NCBI GenBank assembly: GCA_002412885.1
Contig: DHVX01000038.1
Span: 30,881 to 94,880, forward strand
Direction: 5' to 3'
From: Bacteroidales bacterium UBA5197
Lineage (GTDB): Bacteria; Bacteroidota; Bacteroidia; Bacteroidales; Lentimicrobiaceae
Length of the DNA stretch: 64,000 nt
A program made the position numbers and the translations under genes. This document shows, in pieces, positions 8,573 through 18,228 of this stretch (position 1 is its first letter; each line of letters opens with the position of its first letter). Below the pieces are notes generated by a model that saw nothing but the letters and a program-made list of their open reading frames with translations, ran no database searches and was not told where the DNA came from.

Positions 8573-10026
8573 ACCAACAACTCTTAGAAAAATACCTCTG
8601 GGGAGCGGCTACTGCTTTACGTGGTACAATTGATGCCGGAGATTACAAACAATATATATTCCCTCTGCTCTTTTTTAAGCGCATCTGCGATGTGTATGAC
8701 GAAGAATTTGAAACAGCGTTGGCCGAAAGTGAGAACGATCTTGAATATGCTTCTTTTGCCGAAAACCACCATTTTCAGATTCCGGCTGGAGCACATTGGA
8801 GGGATGTGCGTGCAACGACCATCAATGTTGGAATGGCCTTACAGGATGCCATGCGTGGCATTGAAAAAGCCAACCCGGAAACCTTATTCGGTATTTTTGG
8901 GGATGCCAGTTGGACCAATAAGGACCGGCTTTCAGATGAAATACTGAACAATCTGATTGAGCATTTCTCACAATATAAACTCAACCTGGCCACCGTGCCC
9001 GACGATCAGTTGGGGAACGCCTACGAATACCTGATTAAGGAATTTGCCGACGACAGCGGACATACAGCAGCCGAATTTTACACCAACCGCACGGTGGTAA
9101 AATTGATGACACTGATTATGGACCCGCAACCCGGCGAAAGTGTGTACGACCCTACCTGCGGTTCTGGTGGTTTGTTGTTGAATTGCGCCCTGCATTTAAA
9201 GGAAGAAGGCAAAGAGTACCGCACCCTGAAACTGTACGGGCAGGAAATCAACCTTCTTACTTCTGCCATGGCCCGCATGAATATGTTTATGCACGGCATT
9301 GAGGAGTTCAGTATTGTACGTGGCGACACCCTTGCTCAACCTGCTTTTATTGAAAACGACGAACTCAAAAAGTTCAATGTGATTTTGGCCAATCCGCCTT
9401 ACTCCATCAAAGCCTGGGACCGCAAAAGCTTTGTAAAAGACCCTTACGGACGGAATATCTGGGGAACACCGCCTCAGGGATGCGCCGATTACGCTTTTCA
9501 GCAACACATTTATAAAAGTTTAAACGAGAAAAACGGAAGATTTGCAATTCTTTGGCCTCATGGAATTTTGTTCAGGGATATGGAAGCAGAAATGAGACGA
9601 AAAATGATTGAGACCGATCATATTGAAGCCGTAATTGGTTTAGGGGCAAATTTATTTTACAACTCACCAATGGAAGCAATGATTTTAGTAGGGAACACGA
9701 ATAAACCCAAAGATAGAAAAGGGAAAATATTGTTTGTGAATGGGAAAGATGATGTTGTTGAAAATAAGGGACAAGCATATCTAAAATCAACGCATATCAA
9801 TAAATTGTACCAGGCTTTTAAGGACTTTATTGATATTCCGCATTACGCAAAGGTTGCGGGAATTGAAGAAATCATGTCTTTTGATGGTAATTTAAATATC
9901 AATTTCTATGTGAAACGTGAAAATACCAAAAACTCTGTCACTTTTACTTATGCTTTAAACCAATGGTATAATGATGGGATTGAATTAAAGAAATCGATGC
10001 AAAACCTTTTTGAAATACTCAGGTAA
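8569..10026 (+). CDS. hsdM: type I restriction-modification DNA methyltransferase subunit (second copy)
   Basis: A 485-residue HsdM with motif I YDPTCGSGG near residues 192-200 and motif IV NPPY near 275. It is directly followed by hsdS (ATG at 10028, one base after the stop), so this is the M subunit of the complete system. The first two thirds of the gene (to about 9530) are visibly richer in G and C than the last third, which matches the AT-rich hsdS behind it; this suggests a recombination joint inside the gene. The C-terminal part diverges most from the first hsdM copy, as expected for the region that contacts HsdS. Confidence 0.9.
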   Translation: MNQQLLEKYLWGAATALRGTIDAGDYKQYIFPLLFFKRICDVYDEEFETALAESENDLEYASFAENHHFQIPAGAHWRDVRATTINVGMALQDAMRGIEKANPETLFGIFGDASWTNKDRLSDEILNNLIEHFSQYKLNLATVPDDQLGNAYEYLIKEFADDSGHTAAEFYTNRTVVKLMTLIMDPQPGESVYDPTCGSGGLLLNCALHLKEEGKEYRTLKLYGQEINLLTSAMARMNMFMHGIEEFSIVRGDTLAQPAFIENDELKKFNVILANPPYSIKAWDRKSFVKDPYGRNIWGTPPQGCADYAFQQHIYKSLNEKNGRFAILWPHGILFRDMEAEMRRKMIETDHIEAVIGLGANLFYNSPMEAMILVGNTNKPKDRKGKILFVNGKDDVVENKGQAYLKSTHINKLYQAFKDFIDIPHYAKVAGIEEIMSFDGNLNINFYVKRENTKNSVTFTYALNQWYNDGIELKKSMQNLFEILR

Positions 10027-10027
10027 A

Positions 10028-11170
10028 ATGGAAAATACTCTTAATATAGCTATTGAAGAACTTAAACTAAACCGTAGCAATTGGAAACTGGTAAAATTTG
10101 GAGACATTGCTATTCAACAAAAGCAATCGGTTGATCGAGATTATACAGAACTGACAAAGTATGTGAAAGGTGAACACATGGGTTCTGAAGATCTTCATTT
10201 GAGAGAATGGGGTGAATTGACAGATGAATATTTAGGCCCTGCTTTTATTCGCAAATTTGAAGCTGGAGACATATTGTATGGTTCGAGACGTACCTATTTA
10301 AGAAAGGTTGTCATAGCACCTTTTGAGGGAATTACTTCAAATACTACCTTTGTTATTAAGGCAAACGAGAAAAAGATCGATAAAAGACTTTTACCTTTCA
10401 TTATGCTTTCCGAAGGATTTGCAATAAATTCAATCAAAAACTCAAAAGGGTCAGTAAATCCATACATTAATTGGAAGGACATCTCCAATTACGAATTCCC
10501 CCTTCCTCCCAAAGACCAACAAGCCCAACTGGCTGAACTGCTTTGGGCGATGGATGAGGTGATTGAAAAGGAGATGGAGGTGTTGGAGATTTTAAAATCA
10601 TCATCTCAGATATTTTTCGAAAATGCAGTTGAAAATATTGATGGCAAGCTTATTCCTCTTTCGAGAATTCTAATTCCCAAAAACTCTAAAAGCCATGTGC
10701 CTCATGAAAGAAAAAAGTATATTGGGCTTGAACATATTGAATCTGGGAATTTAGAATGCATTTCATTTTCTGATACTAGTGAAGTTCTTGCGCAATGCAA
10801 TATTATAGAACCGAGGGACCTTTGTTATAGTAAACTAAGGCCTTATTTAGATAAAGCATTTATTGCAAATTTTGAAGCTATATCAACAACAGAGTTATTA
10901 ATTTATGATACCCATAAAGCATCTAAAGAATATGTGCTATTTCACTTGCATAGTAGACCCTTTTTGCATTTTGTTACTGGAAAAGCATTTGGAACCAAAA
11001 TGCCTAGAGTTAGTCATAAAATAATTGGTGAATTTGAAATTAAAGTTCCTGAAGATGAGTCTATCATTATTAGCAAAATGTCATTATTTGTTAGTAGTCA
11101 GAAATTGATAAAATCGAAAATAGCCAGCTCTAAGGCCTTGCAAAAGAGTTTAATCAACCAAATATTTTAA
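10028..11170 (+). CDS. hsdS: type I restriction-modification specificity subunit
   Basis: A 380-residue HsdS with the usual two target-recognition domains. The first begins with WKLVKFGDIA and ends at YEFPLPPKDQQAQLAELL, followed by the central conserved helix; the second runs to the C-terminal conserved helix ending KSLINQIF. The ATG at 10028 is one base after the hsdM stop; an in-frame ATG at 10010, inside hsdM, would add six residues. The last 27 coding bases are repeated at the end of the nuclease gene 1.46 kb downstream, see the repeat entries. Confidence 0.9.
   Translation: MENTLNIAIEELKLNRSNWKLVKFGDIAIQQKQSVDRDYTELTKYVKGEHMGSEDLHLREWGELTDEYLGPAFIRKFEAGDILYGSRRTYLRKVVIAPFEGITSNTTFVIKANEKKIDKRLLPFIMLSEGFAINSIKNSKGSVNPYINWKDISNYEFPLPPKDQQAQLAELLWAMDEVIEKEMEVLEILKSSSQIFFENAVENIDGKLIPLSRILIPKNSKSHVPHERKKYIGLEHIESGNLECISFSDTSEVLAQCNIIEPRDLCYSKLRPYLDKAFIANFEAISTTELLIYDTHKASKEYVLFHLHSRPFLHFVTGKAFGTKMPRVSHKIIGEFEIKVPEDESIIISKMSLFVSSQKLIKSKIASSKALQKSLINQIF
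11141..11167 (+). repeat. direct repeat, hsdS 3' end (left copy)
   Basis: The 27 bases encoding QKSLINQIF at the end of hsdS match 12603-12629 at 25 of 27 positions in the same orientation. The two copies flank exactly the two genes inserted between hsdS and the Septu-like pair. Confidence 0.75.
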
Positions 11171-11194
11171 GATTTGGAACTAAAGTACTCAACA

Positions 11195-11557
11195 ATGGAA
11201 ACGAAATCTGAAATTATACAATACATCAACAAAACTTATGGCGTTCGTTTGAGCAAGGCCAATACTTCATTTTCGAAAATAAACAATAGGAAAAGTGTAT
11301 GGTGGACGAATGTTCCACTCCATAAGTTCAACGACACGGTTCATTTGCTTTTTAAGGGAGCCGAAGAGATCATCTGGATTGTTTTGCCGATTGGTTTTGT
11401 AACCAACCTCCCGGAGAAGTTCAGAATCCGGAAAGATAAAAATGCAGTTGATATTGAAGTCTGGGCCGAAAAGGATGAAAGGTATATGATTGATGTAAAG
11501 TCAGGAGGAACAAGGTTTAATTTTAAGCCTTATATCAGAGAAACTATTGCCAGGTAA
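11195..11557 (+). CDS. small conserved-looking protein in the hsd locus, function unknown
   Basis: A 120-residue protein from the ATG at 11195 (a TTG at 11174 would add seven residues). It contains WWTNVPLHKF, a hydrophobic stretch EEIIWIVLPIGFV and a C-terminal part with DIEVWAEKDERYMIDVKSG. The last segment could be read as the D...D-x-K half of a nuclease core, but this is weak. It lies within the segment bounded by the duplicated hsdS tail and precedes a PD-(D/E)XK gene, so the two probably travel together. Confidence 0.6.
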   Translation: METKSEIIQYINKTYGVRLSKANTSFSKINNRKSVWWTNVPLHKFNDTVHLLFKGAEEIIWIVLPIGFVTNLPEKFRIRKDKNAVDIEVWAEKDERYMIDVKSGGTRFNFKPYIRETIAR

Positions 11558-11582
11558 CTTAATCAATCTGATATTGTGAAGC

Positions 11583-12641
11583 ATGATACTCTTTTTCGAT
11601 AAAATACGAACCGATTTAACATATGCCAGGCCAAATGAGCGCAGTTACTCCTTTTTAAACCGGAGTGGGTTGGAGGAATCTGGTTTGGTGAGGGAAAAAT
11701 TGAATTCATGGTTTGGGCATTATCCGGAACCAGGGCATAACGAGCTTAAAAAACGGATGCAAAGCAAAGAACATTTTTCAGATGCTTTTTTTGAGCTATA
11801 CATGCATGAGTTTTTCTATGACAAGGGATTTCAGCTTTCGGTTCATCCGAAATTAGTGGGCTCTGACAAGCACCCTGATTATTTTGTTGAGAAGGGAAAG
11901 GAACTAAATTTCTACCTGGAAGCGAAAGTAGTAAACGATGAATCCGATGAAGAACGCATTTACAAAGAAAAGCAGGAAAAGATAGCAGATGAAATTAATA
12001 AACTGACAAACTTTCCTTTTTGGATTTCCATTCAACATTTAAAAATAAAAAATGACAGTTCTTTCAGCGTTAAACCACTAATAAACAAGATTCAGGAAGC
12101 TGTAGAGCCATATGACTATTTAAAAATGAAAGAACAGTCAATAATAGAGTCCTTATCCTTTGAAGACGAAAACTTTCAACTAGAGTTGGCTATCTGGCCT
12201 CGTGTCTCATCCCGCATTGAAGGAATAAATCCGGCAGTTGGCGTATATGACTATTTTGATGCTATATTTGTAAATATAAGTGAAGCAATGTCAAAGGCCA
12301 TCGAAGTAAAAGCCAAAAAGTATGGAAAACAAAAATTCCCGTTTGTTATTGCGCTGAATTGTAAAAGCCCGTATCATTTTACATTCTTTGATTTGGAGCA
12401 GTTAATAGGTAAGGATATCAAACACACAAGAAGTAACAAACCAATGAGCGAGATAGACAAAGAGCTTCCCAACAAAAGCATTTTCTCCAATCATTTTATG
12501 GATCAGGTTGCGGCATTATTCATAACTTGGGTAACGCCCTACCATCAGGAAGATGAACAATGGTATTGGTGTGAGAATCCGAATTTTAATGACAAGAATT
12601 TTCAAGAGAGTTTAATCAAACAAATATTTAGGGTATGTTAG
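11583..12641 (+). CDS. PD-(D/E)XK nuclease-like protein in the hsd locus
   Basis: A 352-residue protein with a textbook nuclease core in its N-terminal third: E71/E77 in a helix, then HPDYF with D99 and YLEAKV with E113 and K115. The C-terminal two thirds are unassigned. The protein ends in NFQESLIKQIF, which copies the HsdS C-terminus, so its tail is probably derived from a duplicated hsdS end. The stop overlaps the start of the next ATPase gene by seven bases. It probably acts as an accessory nuclease of this defence locus; the target is unknown. Confidence 0.75.
   Translation: MILFFDKIRTDLTYARPNERSYSFLNRSGLEESGLVREKLNSWFGHYPEPGHNELKKRMQSKEHFSDAFFELYMHEFFYDKGFQLSVHPKLVGSDKHPDYFVEKGKELNFYLEAKVVNDESDEERIYKEKQEKIADEINKLTNFPFWISIQHLKIKNDSSFSVKPLINKIQEAVEPYDYLKMKEQSIIESLSFEDENFQLELAIWPRVSSRIEGINPAVGVYDYFDAIFVNISEAMSKAIEVKAKKYGKQKFPFVIALNCKSPYHFTFFDLEQLIGKDIKHTRSNKPMSEIDKELPNKSIFSNHFMDQVAALFITWVTPYHQEDEQWYWCENPNFNDKNFQESLIKQIFRVC
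12603..12629 (+). repeat. direct repeat, hsdS 3' end (right copy)
   Basis: Matches 11141-11167 at 25 of 27 positions, in frame with the nuclease gene it now ends. Such a duplication at both edges of a two-gene block is what insertion or unequal recombination at the end of hsdS would leave. Confidence 0.75.
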
Positions 12642-14392
12642 ATATAATTGAAGTAAACGAGAGGATATATTCCTTTCTTCAAGAGAAAAGAAGATATGAT
12701 AGTCAACTAGTCTATACATTCCGGAAAAGCAACCTATCAAATAGACTTGAAGAAGGTTATTGGTTCTATGGAAATGAAACCTACTTAGCCATTTCCTTTT
12801 GGACAGGGATGGATTGGAAAAATCGAACACCAAATATTGTCTACATAATAACTAACTTAGGTGAGAGTTTTTTAGAAATTAATGTTTCGGATTCTGATAA
12901 GAAGCGTGCGTTTGTAGATAAGTATTTAATTCAAGAAATAGAACTTACGCCTCATGGTAGAAAGTATGTTAAAAGGTATTCGAACGACTACAATAGCTAC
13001 TTGGATTTTTTTGATCGTTTTCTTAATGAAGATAAAAGGAAAATTGATTATTTAATTGAAAGATTTTCAACAGATTTTTTTAGAGAAAGTCCAGGAGAGA
13101 ATACAATTAGTTTTATTCCACTAAATGAATTCCAGAGTCGACATTTAAAAATAAAAAGGTACCAAAACACTAAAAAGCAACTCGAAGAAGAGGATGATTT
13201 TTTTCTTTATGAAGATAGGCCTAGCAAACTTCTTTCACTCGTCCTCAATAATTATGGTCTCATTGAAAATATAAATCTTCAAATTGGGTCAAAAAAGAAC
13301 CAATGGATTTTTATTACAGGAGAAAACGGCTCTGGTAAGACATGTCTTCTTAGAGCAATAGGGACTGTATTAGGGCACAGATTATTATCTCAGAATGAAC
13401 TAAACGAAAATCCAAATTTTTATGCTAGTGCAGAATTACTATTTAAAAATGAAGTATTAAAGTTTGAAAGGCAAGCGAATAGTGAGGCTTACGGGAAAAA
13501 AAGACCTCTGATTGAAGGCCTTGCAATGTATGGCCCCTATCGATTAGACACATCATTGAATAAGTTGAGTAAAGCTAGTTTAAAAAAAGAATTTCACAAA
13601 GAGGAATCGTTTAAATCTCTTCTAAAAACCGGGGCGCAATTATTGAGTATTGATAACCAATTTAATTTGTGGAAAAAAGACAAAAATAGAGAACTTTTTG
13701 AAAAACGCAAATATTTCATTATAAGTGTATTAACCTCAATTGTCCCAAATTTGGTAAACATAAATTTTCAGGAAGATGTGCAATCAAGTCCAACAGAGTA
13801 CATTTTTAGAGATCAAATAAACTTTGAAACTTATACGAGTACATGGGATGATTTACCAAGTGGTATTAAAAGCACTATCGCTATGATTGGCGATATACTA
13901 ATACGATTATACGATCAACAAAGAACCATTAATGACCCCTCTGAATTTCGAGGAATTGTTTTAATTGATGAGATTGATTTACACTTACACCCACAAGCTC
14001 AAAAAGACATTATAATAAATCTCACGAATACTTTACCCAATATTCAATTTATTGTAACGACTCATAGTCCAATCCCTTTGTTAGGCGCAAATGAGAATAG
14101 TATATTTTACAGAGTTAAAAGAAGTTTTAATAAATTAACTATTGAAAGATTATTCCATATTGAAAAATATATAGGTGAACTTATGCCAGACCACCTTTTA
14201 ACATCAGACTTATTTGGATTGGACTCATTAACCTCAATTAGAAATAAAGAAAAGATAAATGTGTTTACTGGCTCAACAATGTATAATTTCAATCAGTTTA
14301 AAGAACTCAAAGATAGGAATAATCTTATAGATCCTGATAATATTGCTTTTCTTAAGAAATTTAAATCTAGGTTGAATGAAAAAAATAAATAA
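12635..14392 (+). CDS. ptuA: Septu-like ATPase (PtuA type)
   Basis: A 585-residue ABC/SMC-like ATPase. Walker A GENGSGKT lies near residues 229-236, and Walker B with the signature histidine region, LIDEIDLHLHPQ followed by QFIVTTHSP, near 443-475. The protein is directly followed by an HNH nuclease gene that overlaps it by 17 bases; the ATPase plus HNH pair is the Septu arrangement. The first 220 residues are a poorly recognised domain. It begins inside the preceding nuclease gene, so it is translated from the same message as the restriction genes. Confidence 0.75.
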   Translation: MLDIIEVNERIYSFLQEKRRYDSQLVYTFRKSNLSNRLEEGYWFYGNETYLAISFWTGMDWKNRTPNIVYIITNLGESFLEINVSDSDKKRAFVDKYLIQEIELTPHGRKYVKRYSNDYNSYLDFFDRFLNEDKRKIDYLIERFSTDFFRESPGENTISFIPLNEFQSRHLKIKRYQNTKKQLEEEDDFFLYEDRPSKLLSLVLNNYGLIENINLQIGSKKNQWIFITGENGSGKTCLLRAIGTVLGHRLLSQNELNENPNFYASAELLFKNEVLKFERQANSEAYGKKRPLIEGLAMYGPYRLDTSLNKLSKASLKKEFHKEESFKSLLKTGAQLLSIDNQFNLWKKDKNRELFEKRKYFIISVLTSIVPNLVNINFQEDVQSSPTEYIFRDQINFETYTSTWDDLPSGIKSTIAMIGDILIRLYDQQRTINDPSEFRGIVLIDEIDLHLHPQAQKDIIINLTNTLPNIQFIVTTHSPIPLLGANENSIFYRVKRSFNKLTIERLFHIEKYIGELMPDHLLTSDLFGLDSLTSIRNKEKINVFTGSTMYNFNQFKELKDRNNLIDPDNIAFLKKFKSRLNEKNK

Positions 14393-15260
14393 AAATTTCA
14401 TTGTTCGACCTCGGAATTTAATTGCAGGATGGGCAGCTTATGATAATGCCATCAACAATCTATTTACTTTGAAACATTGGCCAAAAAATCCATCCTCGAT
14501 TTATTCGTCACATATCGTTACTGACAAACTCGATGAGATATATAATTTAAAATGTGCATTTTGCAATCAAATACCGAAGGGCAGCCCATTGCAGGTAGAA
14601 CATTTTAGACCAAAGAATGGAATTACAGGAGAGTTACATACTGGTTACTACTGGCTAGGTTATGAATGGACCAATTTACTATACGCTTGCGGAAACTGTA
14701 ATTCAACTAAAGGGAATAACTTTCAATTAAGAGTTGGTGTCGCTAGAATACCTGGTCCTACAATTATCGGCACTTCATTTGATTTGCATGACTGCAAATG
14801 TTTTTCAAAGATATTGAGAGCAGAAAAATTCATGTTGATTAATCCTGAAATTGATAATCCTGATGATCACTTATTTTATCTGGCTGACGGAAGAGTCGGT
14901 TTCAAAACCAATAGAGGAGAATATTCCATTGAAAAGTTTGGATTAAATCGCGATGAACTTTATTTAAATGGAAGAAAACAATTACTTGATTCAATCATTG
15001 AAAAGTTCGCTAGACGGCTTGAGAGGTATACAAATCGTACAAGATCTTTCTCTGAGGTTGCTGATGATATTATTGACATTATAAAAGAGGAAATTCTTGC
15101 TCCAATTGAGAATAATGGATCATTTGATCATTTCCGGTATATAGTGTATTGCAACTATGATAAATATATTTTACCAAGATTTGGAATCCCAGCCCAAAAA
15201 TGTATTCTTAACTTTATATTTCAAGAGTTAAAACGTGGTTTAATTGTAAAATTAAAATAA
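14376..15260 (+). CDS. ptuB: Septu-like HNH endonuclease (PtuB type)
   Basis: A 294-residue HNH nuclease. Zinc and active-site elements are present: CAFCNQ, then VEHFRPKNG with the catalytic histidine, WLGYEWTNLLYACGNCNSTKGN with the second CxxC and the HNH asparagine, matching the PtuB/TIGR02646 layout. In Septu the ATPase controls this nuclease, which degrades DNA on infection. The stop is one base before the hsdR start, so the pair is embedded inside the restriction operon rather than beside it. Confidence 0.8.
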   Translation: MKKINKNFIVRPRNLIAGWAAYDNAINNLFTLKHWPKNPSSIYSSHIVTDKLDEIYNLKCAFCNQIPKGSPLQVEHFRPKNGITGELHTGYYWLGYEWTNLLYACGNCNSTKGNNFQLRVGVARIPGPTIIGTSFDLHDCKCFSKILRAEKFMLINPEIDNPDDHLFYLADGRVGFKTNRGEYSIEKFGLNRDELYLNGRKQLLDSIIEKFARRLERYTNRTRSFSEVADDIIDIIKEEILAPIENNGSFDHFRYIVYCNYDKYILPRFGIPAQKCILNFIFQELKRGLIVKLK

Positions 15261-15261
15261 C

Positions 15262-18228
15262 ATGGCATTTTCCGAACTCAACAGTGTAGAACATTACATC
15301 ATCCACCAGATAACCGGTGTCAATCTGAATCAAAATACCTCTGCCGAACCTGAAGCTGCTTATGGGTCTCTCTGGAAGTATAAATCAGCGGAAGCGTTGA
15401 ACCGGGGCGTGAATGAAGTATTGGATGAAGTGGAATTAAAGTCAGCACTGATCCGGCTGAATCCCGATATTTCTGTCAGGCACGAATTGGCAGATGAAGT
15501 GATCTATAAGCTCAGGGCGATTTTGATTTCGGTGAACCAGGTAGGTTTGGTGAAGGCAAATGAAGAGTTCTTTAAATGGATGTGTGGAGATAAAACCATG
15601 CCATTTGGAGAAAACAACCGGCACGTTCCTGTCCGGCTTATCGATTTTGAAACAATCAGTAACAACGCCTTTACACTAACCAATCAATACCGGATACATC
15701 ATCGGGAAACCAAAATACCCGATATTGTAATGTTGATCAATGGAATTCCGGTGGTTATCGGAGAAACCAAAACACCAATCCGACCATCGGTAAGTTGGTT
15801 GGATGGTGCACATGAAATTCATGATATTTATGAAAATGCAGTGCCCCAGATGTTTGTTCCCAACATTTTGTCGTTCGCAACTGAAGGAAAGGAGCTATAC
15901 TATGGTGCGATCCGTTGTCCGCTGGAATTGTGGGCTCCCTGGCGCATAGAAGGTGACGAAGATGCGCTGGCCAAACGATTGGGCCTGGGTGAAATAGGAA
16001 AGGAATTATCTGATCTGCTTAATCCCCATCGGCTGCTGGATATTCTGCGAAATTTCTCCTTGTTTGCTTCCAATAAAAAGAAGCAGAGGATTAAGATCAT
16101 TTGTCGGTTTCAACAATATGAAGGAGCCAACCTGATCGTTCAACGTGTTAAGGAAGGTTTGATTAAGAAAGGCCTGATCTGGCACTTTCAGGGGTCAGGT
16201 AAATCCTTGCTGATGGTATTTGCAGCTCAGAAACTACGAAGAGATCCGGATTTAAAAAGCCCCACAGTAATTGTTCTGGTGGACCGCACCGATCTGGACA
16301 CCCAGATTACCGGGACCTTTAATGCAGCTGACATTCCAAATGTGGAGTCAACAGACAGCATAAATGAATTGCAAACCATGCTGCAAAGAGATGCCCGGAA
16401 AATTATCATCTCCACCATCCATAAGTTCAAGGATGCAAGACCGAATATGAATTTGAGGGAAAATATCATCGTTTTGGTAGATGAAGCGCACCGCACCCAG
16501 GAAGGTGACCTGGGTCGTCAGATGCGTGCGGCCTTGCCCAATGCATTTCTGTTTGGATTAACCGGAACGCCGGTGAATAAAGCCGACAAGAACACCTTTT
16601 GGGCTTTTGGCTCACCAGAAGACCAGGGAGGATATCTCTCACGCTATACATTTCAGGATTCGCTGCGCGATGACGCTACCCTGCCGTTGCATTTTGAACC
16701 CCGCCTGGTGGATGTACATGTAGATAAGGAATCGATTGATAAAGCCTTTGAATTGTTTAAGGAAAGTGCAGCACTCAGTGATGAAGAAGCCGATGCTTTA
16801 AACAGAAAATCAGCGAAAATGGCAGCTTTTTTAAAAGCTCCTGAACGGGTTGCCCGGATTGTTTTAGACATTGCTGAACATTACGATGAAAAAGTAGCAC
16901 CCCATGGATTCAAAGCGATGATTGTAACTCCCGATCGTTTTGCCTGTGTACAATACAAAGAAGAACTGGACAAATACCTGCCCGTTGAAGCAAGTAAAGT
17001 TGTAATTTCTACCTCCGCAAATGATGAATACACTTTCAAACAGAAGTGGGGAATTGACAAGGCACAGCAGGAAAAAATTACCGATGATTTTAATGATCCG
17101 GCATCTGATCTGAAATTTATTATTGTAACGGCGAAGCTGCTAACCGGCTTTGATGCACCTATTCTGCAAACCATGTATCTTGATAAGTCGATCAAGGACC
17201 ATACACTTATACAGGCCATTTGTCGTACCAACCGCAAATTCCCGAATAAATCATTCGGTCGGATTGTCGATTATTTTGGAGTTTTTGACGATGCTGCCAA
17301 AGCGCTTGAATTTGATGAAGCAAGCATGAAGCTTATCATCACAAACCTTGCTGAACTATGTAAAGAGCTTCCTGAAGCCATGGAGAATACCCTCCGGCAT
17401 TTCGATGGTGTGGATAGGAATATTGAAGGATTTGAAGGGCTTGAAGCGGCTCAGAATGCCATCAATACGAATGAAAAAAAGGATGCTTTTGCCAAGGATT
17501 ATAAATATCTGGCCAAAGTATGGGAATCGTTATCTCCTGACCGGGTTCTTGATCCATACAATCAGGATTATAAATGGTTAAGCCAGGTATTTGTGTCGGT
17601 AAAACCGGCATCAGATAACATTGGCAAGCTGTTGTGGTTTTCTTTGGGCGCACAGACCACCATACTAATCCATGAGAACATCCATGTTGGAGAAGTTCAC
17701 AAATTAGACGAATTTGTTCTGGATGCAGATATTATCGAGAACATCTTTAACAATCCGGATCCGAAGAATGCCCAAAAGCTTGAAAAAATAATGATCAAGC
17801 GGTTTCAAAAGCACGCAGGTAATCCGAAATTCAAAAAGCTAAGTGAGCGCCTCGAGGAATTGCGGGATAAAGCAGAACAGGGGTTAATCACTTCCATTGA
17901 ATTTGTGAAAGAGCTTTGCAAACTTGCAAAAGAAACGGTTCAGGCAGAAAAGGAGCTGGAATTACTGATGCTTGAAAAAACACCAAAGGCGGCTTTAACT
18001 GATCTCTTTCTGGAATTAAAATCCGATCAGACACCGGCAGTTGTTGAGCGCATAGTAACTGATATAGACGCGATTGTAAGGGTAGTTAGTTTCCCCGGTT
18101 GGCAGAATACGAGCGCTGGCGAAAGGGAAGTTCAGAAATCACTGCGAAAAACCTTACTCAAGTACCACCTGCATAAAGACCAGGTATTGTTTGATCGGGC
18201 TTATGCCTATATTAAGGAGTATTATTGA
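15262..18228 (+). CDS. hsdR: type I restriction endonuclease subunit R
   Basis: A 988-residue HsdR. The nuclease domain is near residues 150-170 (PDIVMLINGIPVVIGETKTP, with D153 and the E-x-K pair), followed by the superfamily 2 translocase: Walker A GSGKS near 311, VDRTDLDTQI, the DEAH box VDEAHRTQEG near 406, and LTGTPVNK near 433. The C-terminal helical part would bind the M2S core. Composition is higher in G and C than the Septu-like genes just upstream, which supports those genes being later arrivals. The gap to the next gene is 171 bases. Confidence 0.92.
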   Translation: MAFSELNSVEHYIIHQITGVNLNQNTSAEPEAAYGSLWKYKSAEALNRGVNEVLDEVELKSALIRLNPDISVRHELADEVIYKLRAILISVNQVGLVKANEEFFKWMCGDKTMPFGENNRHVPVRLIDFETISNNAFTLTNQYRIHHRETKIPDIVMLINGIPVVIGETKTPIRPSVSWLDGAHEIHDIYENAVPQMFVPNILSFATEGKELYYGAIRCPLELWAPWRIEGDEDALAKRLGLGEIGKELSDLLNPHRLLDILRNFSLFASNKKKQRIKIICRFQQYEGANLIVQRVKEGLIKKGLIWHFQGSGKSLLMVFAAQKLRRDPDLKSPTVIVLVDRTDLDTQITGTFNAADIPNVESTDSINELQTMLQRDARKIIISTIHKFKDARPNMNLRENIIVLVDEAHRTQEGDLGRQMRAALPNAFLFGLTGTPVNKADKNTFWAFGSPEDQGGYLSRYTFQDSLRDDATLPLHFEPRLVDVHVDKESIDKAFELFKESAALSDEEADALNRKSAKMAAFLKAPERVARIVLDIAEHYDEKVAPHGFKAMIVTPDRFACVQYKEELDKYLPVEASKVVISTSANDEYTFKQKWGIDKAQQEKITDDFNDPASDLKFIIVTAKLLTGFDAPILQTMYLDKSIKDHTLIQAICRTNRKFPNKSFGRIVDYFGVFDDAAKALEFDEASMKLIITNLAELCKELPEAMENTLRHFDGVDRNIEGFEGLEAAQNAINTNEKKDAFAKDYKYLAKVWESLSPDRVLDPYNQDYKWLSQVFVSVKPASDNIGKLLWFSLGAQTTILIHENIHVGEVHKLDEFVLDADIIENIFNNPDPKNAQKLEKIMIKRFQKHAGNPKFKKLSERLEELRDKAEQGLITSIEFVKELCKLAKETVQAEKELELLMLEKTPKAALTDLFLELKSDQTPAVVERIVTDIDAIVRVVSFPGWQNTSAGEREVQKSLRKTLLKYHLHKDQVLFDRAYAYIKEYY

